Positions 27,281 to 40,613 of a stretch of 64,000 bases of DNA are shown here, in pieces. Position 1 is the stretch's first letter. Every line of letters starts with the position of its first letter. Made by a program: the position numbers and the translations under genes. The notes beneath the pieces are model-generated. The model was not told the DNA's origin and did not search any database. It saw nothing but the letters and a program-made list of their open reading frames with translations. Origin of the DNA: Actinomycetota bacterium (GTDB lineage: Bacteria; Actinomycetota; Acidimicrobiia; Acidimicrobiales; Ilumatobacteraceae); the NCBI GenBank assembly GCA_026393475.1, contig JAPLAA010000007.1, forward strand, positions 32,329 to 96,328, read 5' to 3'.

Positions 27281-27283
27281 AAT
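27278..27283 (+). promoter_or_regulatory. -10 box TAGAAT, leaderless start at 27293
   Basis: TAGAAT is followed by 9 nt and ATG at 27293. Its TAG is the stop codon of the Trm112-like gene. Confidence 0.65.
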
Positions 27284-27292
27284 CAACGCTCC

Positions 27293-28708
27293 ATGGAGTC
27301 GAGTCGTCACTCAGCGCGTTGCTCAACGCGTGCGAACCGGTCGTGGGCACGTCGCACGGTCGCCGCGGTCGCCCTCGTCGCCGTCTCGTCGGCGCCGGTG
27401 GCGTTCGAGCTCGCGCCGGCCACGGTGTCGGCGGCGCCGGCCCCCGACACCCTCGGCGCCGGCGGTGAGTACCACCCGCTGACGCCAGCTCGCATCTACG
27501 ACTCCCGCGCCGCGACCGCGGTCAACGAGCCCAGCCCCGGCGCGAAGCCGGCGACACCGGCGCAGCCCACCTTCGACATCGACCTCCTCGGTGTGGGTGG
27601 CATCCCCGACCGCCCCGCCGACGTGCTCGCCGTCGTCGTGAACATCACGGTCACCGAGCCCACCGCTGCCGGCTGGCTCAACGCCTACGGCGCCGGCGCC
27701 AGCAGCGGCCTCGCCTCGATCGTCAACTACACGACCGGACAGACCGTGCCCAACCTGAGCATCGTCCGTCCGGGCGCCAACGGCGATCTCACCGTCAAGC
27801 TGTTCACCCAGAACGCCTCCGCCACGGCCCACGTGGTGGTCGACGTCTTCGGCTGGTTCTCCACCTCGAGCAACGCCGATCGCGGCGCCCGACTGGTGCC
27901 CATCACACCCGGTCGTCTGCTCGACACCCGTGAGGGCGCCGGCGTGCCGCTCGGTCGGGCCGGTTCGGTCGAGGTCCAGGTGCGCGGCGCCACGCTGTCC
28001 ACCGGCCAGGTGCTCGGCGCCGGCTCCGACATCGTCGGCGTCGTGCTGAACGTCACCGGCATCAACCAGCAGGCCGACAGCACGGGCACGTTCCTGTCCG
28101 TCGTGCCAACGCTCACCGCCGGCGTGCCGCCGTCGACCTCGAACGTCAACCTGTCGCGAGGCCAGATCAAGCCGAACATGGTGATCGTGCCCGTCGGCGC
28201 CGACGGCAAGATCCGGTTGTACAACCACGCCGGATCCGCGCACGTGGCCGTCGACGTCGCCGGCTACCTCACCACCACAGCCCCCGGCGCCCGCGCCGGC
28301 CGGGTCGTGCCGCTCACCACCCCGTATCGCGTGTTCGACACCCGGGAAACCCAGTGGGGCGCCGTGGCCCTCGGTCCCGGCCAGGCCGAGGACTGGAGCT
28401 TCGCCGACTTCGTCAACTCCGTGCGGATCGACGGCCAGTGGGTCGGCGCGCAGAGCGCGGTCATCGGCAACCTCACCTCGGCCGAGCTGAAGCGGCAGTA
28501 CTCGACGGTCGCGGTGAGCAGCTACCTCACGGTGTACCCGAGCGACCAGCCGCGGCCGAACGCGTCGAACGTGAACATGGTGGAGGGCGCTCCGGTGCCC
28601 AACCTGGCGATCATGAAGTACGGCACCGCGTCGACGGTGCGCGTGTTCAACCTCGCCGGGTTCAACCACTACCTGTACGACGCCTCCGCCGTCGTGCTCG
28701 CCGACTGA
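27293..28708 (+). CDS. Secreted protein of three RLVDTR-type repeats
   Basis: A 471-residue exported protein made of a signal peptide and three related domains. The signal region is residues 1-47 (a long basic n-region, then TVAAVALVAVSSAPVAF, cut near VSA-AP). Each ~135-residue domain opens with a DTR-type motif ('ARIYDSRAA', 'GRLLDTREG', 'YRVFDTRET'), has a central 'VVVNITVTEP' strand and an 'N.V.G..VPNLSIV' segment, and domains one and two end with 'HVVVDVFGWFS' or 'HVAVDVAGYLT'. The same domain type ends the SpoIID protein at 10967-13417. No enzyme motif is visible; a binding or structural surface role is likely. The gene is leaderless by its TAGAAT box. Confidence 0.8.
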   Translation: MESSRHSARCSTRANRSWARRTVAAVALVAVSSAPVAFELAPATVSAAPAPDTLGAGGEYHPLTPARIYDSRAATAVNEPSPGAKPATPAQPTFDIDLLGVGGIPDRPADVLAVVVNITVTEPTAAGWLNAYGAGASSGLASIVNYTTGQTVPNLSIVRPGANGDLTVKLFTQNASATAHVVVDVFGWFSTSSNADRGARLVPITPGRLLDTREGAGVPLGRAGSVEVQVRGATLSTGQVLGAGSDIVGVVLNVTGINQQADSTGTFLSVVPTLTAGVPPSTSNVNLSRGQIKPNMVIVPVGADGKIRLYNHAGSAHVAVDVAGYLTTTAPGARAGRVVPLTTPYRVFDTRETQWGAVALGPGQAEDWSFADFVNSVRIDGQWVGAQSAVIGNLTSAELKRQYSTVAVSSYLTVYPSDQPRPNASNVNMVEGAPVPNLAIMKYGTASTVRVFNLAGFNHYLYDASAVVLAD

Positions 28709-28822
28709 CCCTCGACCGACGCCTGGCCTGAGGCCCGAGGTCTGCGCGGGAGCGCAGGAGTTCACCGACCGTTCGTCGGCTCTTGGCTTGTCCGTGTGGC
28801 GGGTGCTCCGCATCATCGAAGG

Positions 28823-30778
28823 ATGATCCGTCGACGCCATCACCGAGTCCGGGGCCGCCGTCCGGTCGTGACGATCGGCCGGACCGCGCTCGCGCTGGGA
28901 GCAGCAGCGGTCGTGACGACGGCGTCGGTGGTCAACCCGGTCGCGCCGACCCGTGTGGCCTCGGCCGACCCGACGCCGGGATGCGTGATCGACACCAGCG
29001 GGATGATCGGGTGGTGGGAGGGGCAGGACGATCTGGTCGCCACGGTCGGCCCCGCGCTCGAGGGCACGGTCGTTCACGCCGACGCCGTCGCCCGGAGAGG
29101 GATGTCATTCGACGCCGGCAGCCGCGTCGGCACGGCGGCGTTGCCGACGGTCGACGACGGTGTGACCGTGGAGATGTGGGTGCGCCCCGACGCTGCGGTG
29201 GCGGCCGTTCGGACGCAGACGCTGGCCGGTCGTTGGGACGCGCCGGGCCTCGACGACACCTCGCGGAGCTACCAACTGACGATCGGGCCGTTCTCCAACC
29301 TGACCTGGTCGACCGACGAGGTGACGTTGCGTCGCCCGGTCGAACTGGTCGCCACCGTTCCGCAGCTCTTCGACGGCGAGTTCCACCATGTGGCGGCGAC
29401 CTGGACGCCGGCGCTCGTCACGATCCATGTCGACGGGGTACAGGTGGCGTCCGCTGCATCGCAGGGAGGCGTCCTGAACCCCGCTGCGACCACGCCGTTC
29501 CGGCTCGGCAGCAAGGACGGCCTCGGCGATCCGTTCTCGTTCATCGGGATCATCGACGAGGCGGCCGTGTTCGAGCGGGCCCTGACGGGGGCGGAGATCG
29601 CGGCGATCCACGGCGCCGGTGCAGCCGGGAAGTGCGCTCCGGTCCCGTCCGAAGCGGTCGTGACGGCCGCCGATGCCGCTGCCGGCGACGCGTTCGGTTA
29701 CACGATCGCCGTCGACGGTGGCACGACCGTGATCGGAGCCGCGTCGAGCGGCGCCGGTGTCGGGAGCGGGTCGGCCTACGTGTTCACCGGCTCGGGGCCC
29801 ACGTGGTCGCAGCAGGCCGAGCTCGTCGCACCAGATGCGGATCCTGCCGATGCCTTCGGCGACTCGGTGGCGATCGATGCGAACACGATCGTCGTGGGCG
29901 CCCCGGGAGACGACGCTGCAGGCTCCGGCGCGGGTGCTGCGTACGTGTTCGTCCGCACGGCGGGTGCCTGGTCGGTCCAGACCAAGCTCGTCGCCGCCGA
30001 CGCAGCGCCCGACGACACCTTCGGATCGTCGGTCTCCGTCGACGGCAACACGGTCGTCGTCGGTGCGATCGGTGAGGGCGGCGACTTCAGCGGCGCGGTC
30101 TACGTGTTCGTCAGGTCGGGGTCGACCTGGACGCAGCAGGCGAAGGTGCGCGCCGCCGATGCGGCACCGATCGATCTGTTCGGCCGGTCGGTGTCGGTTC
30201 GCGCCAACACCCTCGCCGTCGGATCGCCCAACGATTCGCACTCGGTGAACTTCGCCGGATCCGCCTACGTGTTCACGAGGGTCGGCACGACCTGGACGCA
30301 GCGAGCCAAGATCGTCGCCCCCGACGCGGTCGTGGGTGATTTCTTCGGCTGGTCGGTGTCGCTCGCCACCGGCTCGTTGCTGGCAACGGCATACGCGGCC
30401 GACGACACACGGGGTTCGGCCTATGTCTTCCGTGGCGCGAACGCGGCGTGGACACTCGAGGCGGAGGTGCAGGCCGCCGACGGCGTGGCCGGCGACCTGT
30501 TCGGGATCTCCGGGTCGATCGACGGCGACACCATCGTGCTCGGCGCGCCGTGGTCGGCGACGAACGGCGAACAGAGTGGCGCCGCGTACGTGTTCCGGCG
30601 GACGGGGACGTCTTGGACGCAACGGGCGAAACTGACCGCGGACGCGACGTCGGCGGCAACGGGCGACACGTTCGGTTCGGCGGTGTCCGTCAGCGGCTAC
30701 GTCGTCGCGGTGGGCGTGCCGGGCGCCGACGCGGCAGCGCTCGACGCCGGGTCGGTCCGCCTGTTCACCAACCCCTGA
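28823..30778 (+). CDS. Secreted LamG domain plus seven FG-GAP-like repeats
   Basis: A 651-residue exported protein. A basic start and hydrophobic core (TIGRTALALGAAAVVTTASVV) end in 'ASADP', a likely signal peptidase site. Residues ~40-275 form a LamG/concanavalin-like domain: 'VTVEMWVRPDAA', 'FHHVAATWTPALVTIHVDG' and 'GIIDEAAVFERALTGAEI'. The remainder is exactly seven ~52-residue repeats, each 'GD.FG.SVSVDG.T.VVGA......AYVF....W.Q.AKL', the FG-GAP/integrin-type unit, which suggests a seven-bladed propeller. Both domains commonly bind carbohydrate or protein ligands. I choose ATG 28823; GTG 28796 in frame is possible and would add nine residues. No clear promoter or ribosome site decides. 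It is the last gene before the ahcY promoter. Confidence 0.8.
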   Translation: MIRRRHHRVRGRRPVVTIGRTALALGAAAVVTTASVVNPVAPTRVASADPTPGCVIDTSGMIGWWEGQDDLVATVGPALEGTVVHADAVARRGMSFDAGSRVGTAALPTVDDGVTVEMWVRPDAAVAAVRTQTLAGRWDAPGLDDTSRSYQLTIGPFSNLTWSTDEVTLRRPVELVATVPQLFDGEFHHVAATWTPALVTIHVDGVQVASAASQGGVLNPAATTPFRLGSKDGLGDPFSFIGIIDEAAVFERALTGAEIAAIHGAGAAGKCAPVPSEAVVTAADAAAGDAFGYTIAVDGGTTVIGAASSGAGVGSGSAYVFTGSGPTWSQQAELVAPDADPADAFGDSVAIDANTIVVGAPGDDAAGSGAGAAYVFVRTAGAWSVQTKLVAADAAPDDTFGSSVSVDGNTVVVGAIGEGGDFSGAVYVFVRSGSTWTQQAKVRAADAAPIDLFGRSVSVRANTLAVGSPNDSHSVNFAGSAYVFTRVGTTWTQRAKIVAPDAVVGDFFGWSVSLATGSLLATAYAADDTRGSAYVFRGANAAWTLEAEVQAADGVAGDLFGISGSIDGDTIVLGAPWSATNGEQSGAAYVFRRTGTSWTQRAKLTADATSAATGDTFGSAVSVSGYVVAVGVPGADAAALDAGSVRLFTNP

Positions 30779-30781
30779 CGG

Positions 30782-30787
30782 TAGGCT
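30782..30787 (+). promoter_or_regulatory. -10 box TAGGCT for ahcY
   Basis: TAGGCT directly follows the upstream stop. Unlike the leaderless genes it is 116 nt from its ATG, which implies a leader of about 110 nt. Confidence 0.5.
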
Positions 30788-30903
30788 CCTCGGCGCTTCA
30801 CGTGGGCTGATCCCTCCCGCACCCAACGAGCGGTGGCGAGCGTGCGCCAGTTGGCGCCGGCCCTCTTCCAGCCCTTGATTTCCCATTCCCTGGAGGAACC
30901 CAC
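30788..30903 (+). promoter_or_regulatory. Long leader of ahcY with strong ribosome site
   Basis: This ~110-nt leader contains short inverted repeats (GGCG/CGCC, CCAGTTGG, GGCGCC) around 30833-30861 and ends with GGAGGAA, 6 nt before the ATG. It does not match the SAH riboswitch consensus I know. A regulatory RNA is possible. Confidence 0.4.
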
Positions 30904-32348
<1,445 letters not shown>

Positions 32349-32355
<7 letters not shown>

Positions 32356-33626
32356 TCGTTCTGGTTCGCCGTGCGGCGGCGGTGGTCGATCACGACCATC
32401 GCCGCCACGGCGAGCGACAGCAGGAAGACCAACCGCGAGCGCAGCACGAACCAGTCGATCCCGACGAGGTCCTGCCACGCCATGGAGAGCGGGTTGACGT
32501 CGTCGATCCAGCCGACGACGACGAGCGCCACGCCGAGCACCACACCCCGCCAGCGGCCCCAGAGGACCGCGGTCGCCGCGGTGAGCGCGAGCAGCGGCAT
32601 GGTGTCGTAGATGTGGTGATACGTGAGCAGCGTGGCCGCCGTGGTGCCGAGGAGGATTCGTTCGTGCAGCGTGGTGTCGCGCAGCCGGTGGACCCACACG
32701 ATGGCGCCCACCGCGACGGCCAGCATCACGACGTCGAGCGCGGGTGACGGCCAGAACAGCGACAGCACATCGAGCCGGTCACCGTCCATCCGGTTGACCG
32801 GCACCGAGCCCAACAGTTCGCCCGACGATCGGGCCGACTCGATCAGGTCGCCGAACGACAGGTCGGTGCGGGCCCGGATGACGAACATCGAGATCGTGCC
32901 GAGCACGACGATCGCGGCCACGAACGCCGCCCAGAGCTTGGCGGTGCGCCGGTATGCCAACTCCGCCGCGAGGAAGCCCAGCGCGAACGTCGGCTTGGCG
33001 AAGAAGAAGAAGATCGTGCCGATGTAGAGCCACGCCTCCGGCCGGTGCCACCAGCGGGGTTCGGGGTGGGCGCGGATCGCGAAGAACGCGACGGCGGCGA
33101 TCAGACCGGCGCCGGTCTGTCCCTGCTCGATGTTGTAGAGCGACACCGGCGACACCGCCACCAGCAGGGCGACGAGCATCGAGACGTCGAGGGGGAGTGC
33201 GAGCGATCGCATCACGGCACGCGTGCCGAACACCGTGATGAACAGGCTGATCAGCATCCAGCCGGTGACGGCGGCCGTGGCACCGATCGGCTCGAGGATC
33301 GGGAAGGCCAGATAGCTGCTCGGGATGATCGGCGTGGCGGGGTACGAGCCGAACCGCGGCACCGCGGCGCTGACCGACCACGGGTCGACGCCCTCGGAGA
33401 TCAGCTGGTTGGGGCCGAAAACTGCCGTGAGGAAGTCCTCGCCGTAGCGGACGTCGCCGTTGGCGGCGCCTTCGATCATCGGCCAGAAGCGTTGGACTGC
33501 GAGCAGGGTGAGCAGGCCGCAGGCGACCCAGATCGCGATGCCGACCCGTCTCCGATCGTGCAGCAGACGGTCGATGGGCCGGTTCAGGCCCTGGTCCAGC
33601 AGCCGGTGGATCCGCTCATCCCGCAC
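32349..33626 (-). CDS. GT87-like (DUF2029) polytopic membrane protein
   Basis: A 425-residue membrane protein with about ten hydrophobic segments, resembling the DUF2029/GT87 polyprenol-phosphate-mannose-dependent mannosyltransferases. The first outer loop '[15 protein letters not shown]' and '[15 protein letters not shown]', and '[16 protein letters not shown]' with the preceding 'EQGQ', match the family pattern. '[17 protein letters not shown]' is also typical. GTG 33626 is used because it overlaps the end of the upstream YczE-like gene by 11 nt, indicating coupling; upstream in-frame codons lie inside that gene. A mannosyltransferase role would fit the GDP-mannose genes in the window, but the family call rests on pattern only. 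Its 3' end overlaps ahcY by 7 nt. Confidence 0.75.
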
Positions 33627-34284
33627 GACTGGGAACAGTATCCGTCCGTCCGCGAGGCGGGAGCGCCAGACGGGGGAGGAAGATCTGCACCAGCGGGCCG
33701 ATGCCGAAGGTGAACGCGAGCGTGCCCACGCCGACCGTGCCGCCCAGCAGCACACCGACGACGAGCACGGTGATCTCGATCGCGGTGCGGGCGAGGCGCA
33801 CGCTGAGGCCGAGCCTGCCGAGCCCCAGCATCAGCCCGTCGCGAGGCCCGGCACCGAGGCCCGACCCGATGTACAGGCCCGACCCGATCGCGACCACGAC
33901 GATGCCGGCGGCCAGGTACAGCAGCCGAACCACCAGGAGGTCGGTCGACGGGATCAGCGGCATGATCAGGTCGACGGTGATGCCGATCTCGAGCGCGTTC
34001 AGGATCGTGCCCACACCTGGTCGCTGCCGCAGCGGGATCCAGAGGAGCAGCAGCAGCAGGCCGACGACGACGATCACGTTGCCGACCGAGATGCCGGTCA
34101 GCTCGGCGACGCCCTGGTGGAACACGTCCCACGGTGCTGCGCCGAGATGCGCCTCGATGATCAGGCTGATGCCGGCGCCGAACATCGCGAGGCCGGCGAC
34201 GCAGCGCGTGAGCCGGATCGCCCAGTCGGCCGCCGGCGACGACGGCGAGTAGGGCCGGTATGTGTCGACGGCGATCTCAGGCAC
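33616..34284 (-). CDS. YczE/YitT-family membrane protein
   Basis: A 222-residue protein with five predicted membrane segments, of the YczE/YyaS/YitT (DUF161) group. Typical blocks are 'GISLIIEAHLGAAPWDVFHQG' near residue 40, 'GTILNALEIGITVDLIM', 'GSGLYIGSGLGAGPRDGLMLGL' near 130 and 'GTLAFTFGIGPLVQIFLP'. The repeated 'G.APWD/G.GPRDG' motifs reflect the family's internal duplication. Function of the family is not firmly known. GTG 34284 lies 7 nt after TAGCGT, so this is the leaderless start; the frame extends upstream only through the comF-like gene region in antisense. It is coupled to the GT87-like gene downstream. Confidence 0.85.
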   Translation of the reverse strand: MPEIAVDTYRPYSPSSPAADWAIRLTRCVAGLAMFGAGISLIIEAHLGAAPWDVFHQGVAELTGISVGNVIVVVGLLLLLLWIPLRQRPGVGTILNALEIGITVDLIMPLIPSTDLLVVRLLYLAAGIVVVAIGSGLYIGSGLGAGPRDGLMLGLGRLGLSVRLARTAIEITVLVVGVLLGGTVGVGTLAFTFGIGPLVQIFLPRLALPPRGRTDTVPSRAG

Positions 34285-34291
34285 TCGTGCG

Positions 34292-34297
34292 ACGCTA
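34292..34297 (-). promoter_or_regulatory. -10 box TAGCGT, leaderless start at 34284
   Basis: On the minus strand TAGCGT is followed by 7 nt and GTG 34284. Confidence 0.6.
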
Positions 34298-34330
34298 CCC
34301 GGCCCCTGCCCGTCGCCCGCCCGAAGATCC

Positions 34331-34390
34331 TGGTGCCACCGGCACCCGTCGGCACCCGTCGGCACCCGTCGGCACCCGTCAGCCCCCGTC
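34331..34390 (+). repeat. 10-bp tandem repeats between divergent genes
   Basis: Four perfect GGCACCCGTC units (34341-34380) are flanked by degenerate copies on each side. The array lies between the YczE-like start (34284) and the comF-like start (34424). Confidence 0.9.
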
Positions 34391-34423
34391 GGCCGCGTCA
34401 CACCCCGCACGCAGGATGGCGCG

Positions 34424-35091
34424 ATGCCGATGCCCGCGCTCCTCACCACCTCGTGCGCCTCCTGCCGCCAACCGGGGGAGGTGATGTGTCGCCAGTGCCG
34501 CTTCGCGCTGGCCACGTCACCGGCCGCCATCGTGCCGGGTGGCATCACGGCAGCGCTGTCGTTCGACGGTGCGGTGCGCAGCGCGGTGCTCGCGCTGAAG
34601 TTCCGCAACCGGCGCGCCGTCGCCCAGGTGCTCGCCGAGACGCTCGTTCGTCGCCTCGGGCTCGCGAGGCCCGGTGGCGCGCACGTCGACCTGGTCACCT
34701 GGGCGCCCACCAGCCGCCGCCGGGCGGTCGACCGCGGCTACGACCAGGCCGAGCTGATCGCACGGGCCGTCGCTCGCCAGTTGGGGGTCCCGTGCCGCCG
34801 GCTCCTGTACCGGGTGCACGGTGCCCCGCAGGTGGGGCGTACCCGCGCCGAACGCCTGCAGGGCCCGGCGTTCCGGGCGCGTTCGGGGGTGCGACTGCGG
34901 GTGCTCGTGGTCGACGACGTCGTCACCACGGGCGCCACGCTCGTCGCCGCCGGCGATGCCCTGCGCGCCGCCGGCATCGCCGAGGTGCGGCTCGTGGCGG
35001 TGGCCGCTGCGCCGCGGCGAGATGACGCCTGGGTGACCGGCGGGGGCCATGCCAAGGACCGCGCGCAGCCCCCCGGTAGGCTCGAAACCGC

Positions 35092-35095
<4 letters not shown>
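34424..35095 (+). CDS. ComF-family phosphoribosyltransferase-like protein
   Basis: A 223-residue ComF/GntX-like protein. An N-terminal zinc-ribbon-like segment has '[17 protein letters not shown]' (two CxxC pairs, residues ~11-27). The phosphoribosyltransferase-type domain has '[16 protein letters not shown]' and the PRPP-binding motif '[16 protein letters not shown]' at about 155-170. ComF proteins support DNA uptake in some bacteria, but elsewhere the role is unclear; no competence genes are nearby. ATG 34424 (or 34430) begins the protein; a longer reading frame upstream runs through the repeat array and is not credible. Its stop overlaps secA by 4 nt. In mycobacteria hpf separates comF and secA; here it is missing. 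Confidence 0.88.
35077..35082 (+). promoter_or_regulatory. -10 box TAGGCT, leaderless start of secA
   Basis: TAGGCT lies inside the 3' end of the comF-like gene, 9 nt before the secA ATG. secA can thus be made both by coupling and from its own leaderless transcript. Confidence 0.55.
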
Positions 35096-37879
<2,784 letters not shown>

Positions 37880-37887
<8 letters not shown>

Positions 37888-38980
37888 TTTCTCCGACGAG
37901 TTGAAGGACCTCCGGCGTCGGTTGGGCGAGGCCGAGGGCTACCTCAAGGTCGACGCCAACCGGCTGCGGCTGAAGGAACTCGAGATCGAAGTGGCGCGCC
38001 CCGATCTCTGGGACGACCAGGAGGCGGCGAAGAAGCTCACCGCCGAGTACTCGAACATCAAGGGCGACATCGACGGGTTCGATTCGCTCACCCAGCAGCT
38101 CGACGACACCGAGCTGTTGCACGAGATGGCCCGCGAGATGGACGACGAGAGCCAGGAGCCCGACATCGCTGCCGGCGCCGAGGCGATCTCGAGCCAGCTC
38201 CGCCAGCTCGAACTGCGCAGCCTGTTCACGGGCGATCACGACGAGCTCGACTGCATCGTGCAGATCAACGCGAAGGACGGCGGCGTCGACGCCCAGGACT
38301 GGGCCGAGATCCTGCTGCGCATGTACTCGCGCTGGGCCGAGCGGCGCGGCTTCGGCTTCGAGGTCGACGAGATCAGCCCCGCCACCGAGGCAGGCATCAT
38401 GTCGGCCGAGTTCACCCTCACCGGCCGCTACGCGTACGGCCTGATGACGAGCGAGCGCGGCACGCACCGCCTCGTACGGATCAGCCCGTTCGACAACCAG
38501 GGCCGGCGCCAGACGAGCTTCGCGGCGGTGCAGGTGTGGCCCGTGATCGACGCCCCCGACGTCGAGCTCAACGAGAGCGACATCGAGATGCAGGTGTTCC
38601 GCGCGAGCGGCGCCGGCGGCCAGCACGTGAACAAGACCTCGTCAGCGGTGCGGCTCATCCACAAGCCCACCGGCCTCGTGGCGAGCAGCCAGGAGGAGCG
38701 CAGCCAGCTCCAGAACCGTGAGAAGGCGCTCAACCGGCTCAAGGCGATGGTGGCGGCGAAGGCGATCGAGGAGCACGAGGCCGAGATGGCCCGCATCGCC
38801 GGTCGTCAGGCACAGGTCGGTTGGGGCAGCCAGATCCGCAGCTACGTCGTGCAGCCGTACCAGATGGTGAAGGACCTGCGCACCGAGGTGGAGACCAGCC
38901 AGATCGACGGGGTGCTCGACGGCGACCTCGACGAGTTCATGGAGGGCTACCTCGGGTGGCGACGCCGCGAGGCGGAATGA
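37880..38980 (+). CDS. prfB: Peptide chain release factor 2
   Basis: A 366-residue class I release factor that ends translation at UGA and UAA. The stop-recognition tripeptide SPF is in '[13 protein letters not shown]' at about residue 202, and the catalytic GGQ is in '[18 protein letters not shown]' at about 246. The frame is continuous: the point where E. coli prfB has its in-frame UGA after 'GYL' reads 'EGYLKVDAN', so there is no programmed frameshift. ATG 37880 overlaps the secA stop by 8 nt. In most actinobacteria prfB is followed by ftsE, ftsX and smpB; the first three are here, but smpB is not in its usual place. Confidence 0.97.
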
Positions 38981-38986
38981 GCCAAC

Positions 38987-38992
38987 TAGGTT
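38987..38992 (+). promoter_or_regulatory. -10 box TAGGTT, leaderless start of ftsE
   Basis: TAGGTT is 6 nt after the prfB stop and is followed by 10 nt and the ftsE ATG at 39003. Confidence 0.5.
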
Positions 38993-39002
38993 CTGCACCC
39001 GC

Positions 39003-39680
<678 letters not shown>

Positions 39681-40592
39681 ATGTTCTCCCGCCTCAGTTA
39701 CACCTTCCGCGAGATGTGGGCGAGCCTTCGCCGCAACTTCACGCTCACGGCCGCGGCCATCATCACCGCCGCCGTCTCGCTGTTCATCCTCGGGCTCACC
39801 CTGCTCGTGCTGCGCGGCTTCGACAACCAGCTGTCGCAGTGGTCGGGCGGCGTCGAGCTGATCGTCTACGTCGAGAACGACGCGACGCCCGAGCAGCTCC
39901 AGGTGGTGCGCGACGCGCTCGAGAGCAACCCGGCCGTGATCGATGTCGACAGGCTGGAGTACCTCGACGTCGACGCATCGCTGGCCGAAGCACGGCGTCT
40001 GTTCGCCGGCGACCCCGAGACCCTGCAGCTTCTCACGGCGGAGAACATCCCCACCCAGTTCAAGGTGGTGCCGCGTCCCGATGCGTCGGCCGAGCTCCTC
40101 ACCGAGATCGCCTCGTCGTACAAGGAGCGATTGCCGAAGGTCATCAGCGTCGCCTTCCCCTCCAAACAGATCGACGTGCTCAGCACCTTGCGCGGGGTGG
40201 TGCAGTTCGTGCTCTACCTCATCACGCTGATCCTGTTGTTCTCGGCGGTGCTGCTCATCTGGAACACGATCCGCACGGCGATGTTCGCACGTCGCCGTGA
40301 GATCGAGGTGATGAAACTCGTCGGTGCCACCAACTGGTTCATCCGCGTCCCGTTCATGCTCGAGGGGCTCATCCAGGGTCTCGTCGGTGCGGTGTTCGCG
40401 AGCGGCGGTGTGCTCACCGCCAACTGGTACTGGACCTCCACCGTGCAGTCGTTCCCGCCCGACTCGGGCTTCGGCGCCTTCGTCGTCACCGGCAACTACC
40501 CGCAGTGGGTGGTGTTCTGGCTGATCGTGCTCGTGATGCTCGTGGGTGCCATCGGATCCGGCACCGCAGCGTCCAAGTTCCTCGACGTCTAG
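39681..40592 (+). CDS. ftsX: Cell-division ABC transporter permease FtsX
   Basis: A 303-residue FtsX with the family layout: one membrane segment near residues 23-45 (FTLTAAAIITAAVSLFILGLT), an outer domain of about 130 residues that binds peptidoglycan hydrolases or their partners, and three C-terminal membrane segments from about 175, including 'VVQFVLYLITLILLFSAVLLI'. The cytoplasmic coupling region 'RRREIEVMKLVGATNWFIR' at about 205-223 contacts FtsE. It starts at the base right after the ftsE stop, so translation is coupled. No SmpB gene follows; a crotonase-family gene does. Confidence 0.96.
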   Translation: MFSRLSYTFREMWASLRRNFTLTAAAIITAAVSLFILGLTLLVLRGFDNQLSQWSGGVELIVYVENDATPEQLQVVRDALESNPAVIDVDRLEYLDVDASLAEARRLFAGDPETLQLLTAENIPTQFKVVPRPDASAELLTEIASSYKERLPKVISVAFPSKQIDVLSTLRGVVQFVLYLITLILLFSAVLLIWNTIRTAMFARRREIEVMKLVGATNWFIRVPFMLEGLIQGLVGAVFASGGVLTANWYWTSTVQSFPPDSGFGAFVVTGNYPQWVVFWLIVLVMLVGAIGSGTAASKFLDV

Positions 40593-40613
40593 TCGGCCTG
40601 TCACGATCGGGTG

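Noticed and set aside
28742..28757. CTGCGC-GGGA-GCGCAG hairpin as a terminator
   Set aside because: The 6-bp stem is stable but no T tract follows, and such hairpins are common in this composition.
30782..30903. SAH riboswitch before ahcY
   Set aside because: The leader is long enough, but the consensus core of the known SAH riboswitch is not present, so I report only an unnamed leader.
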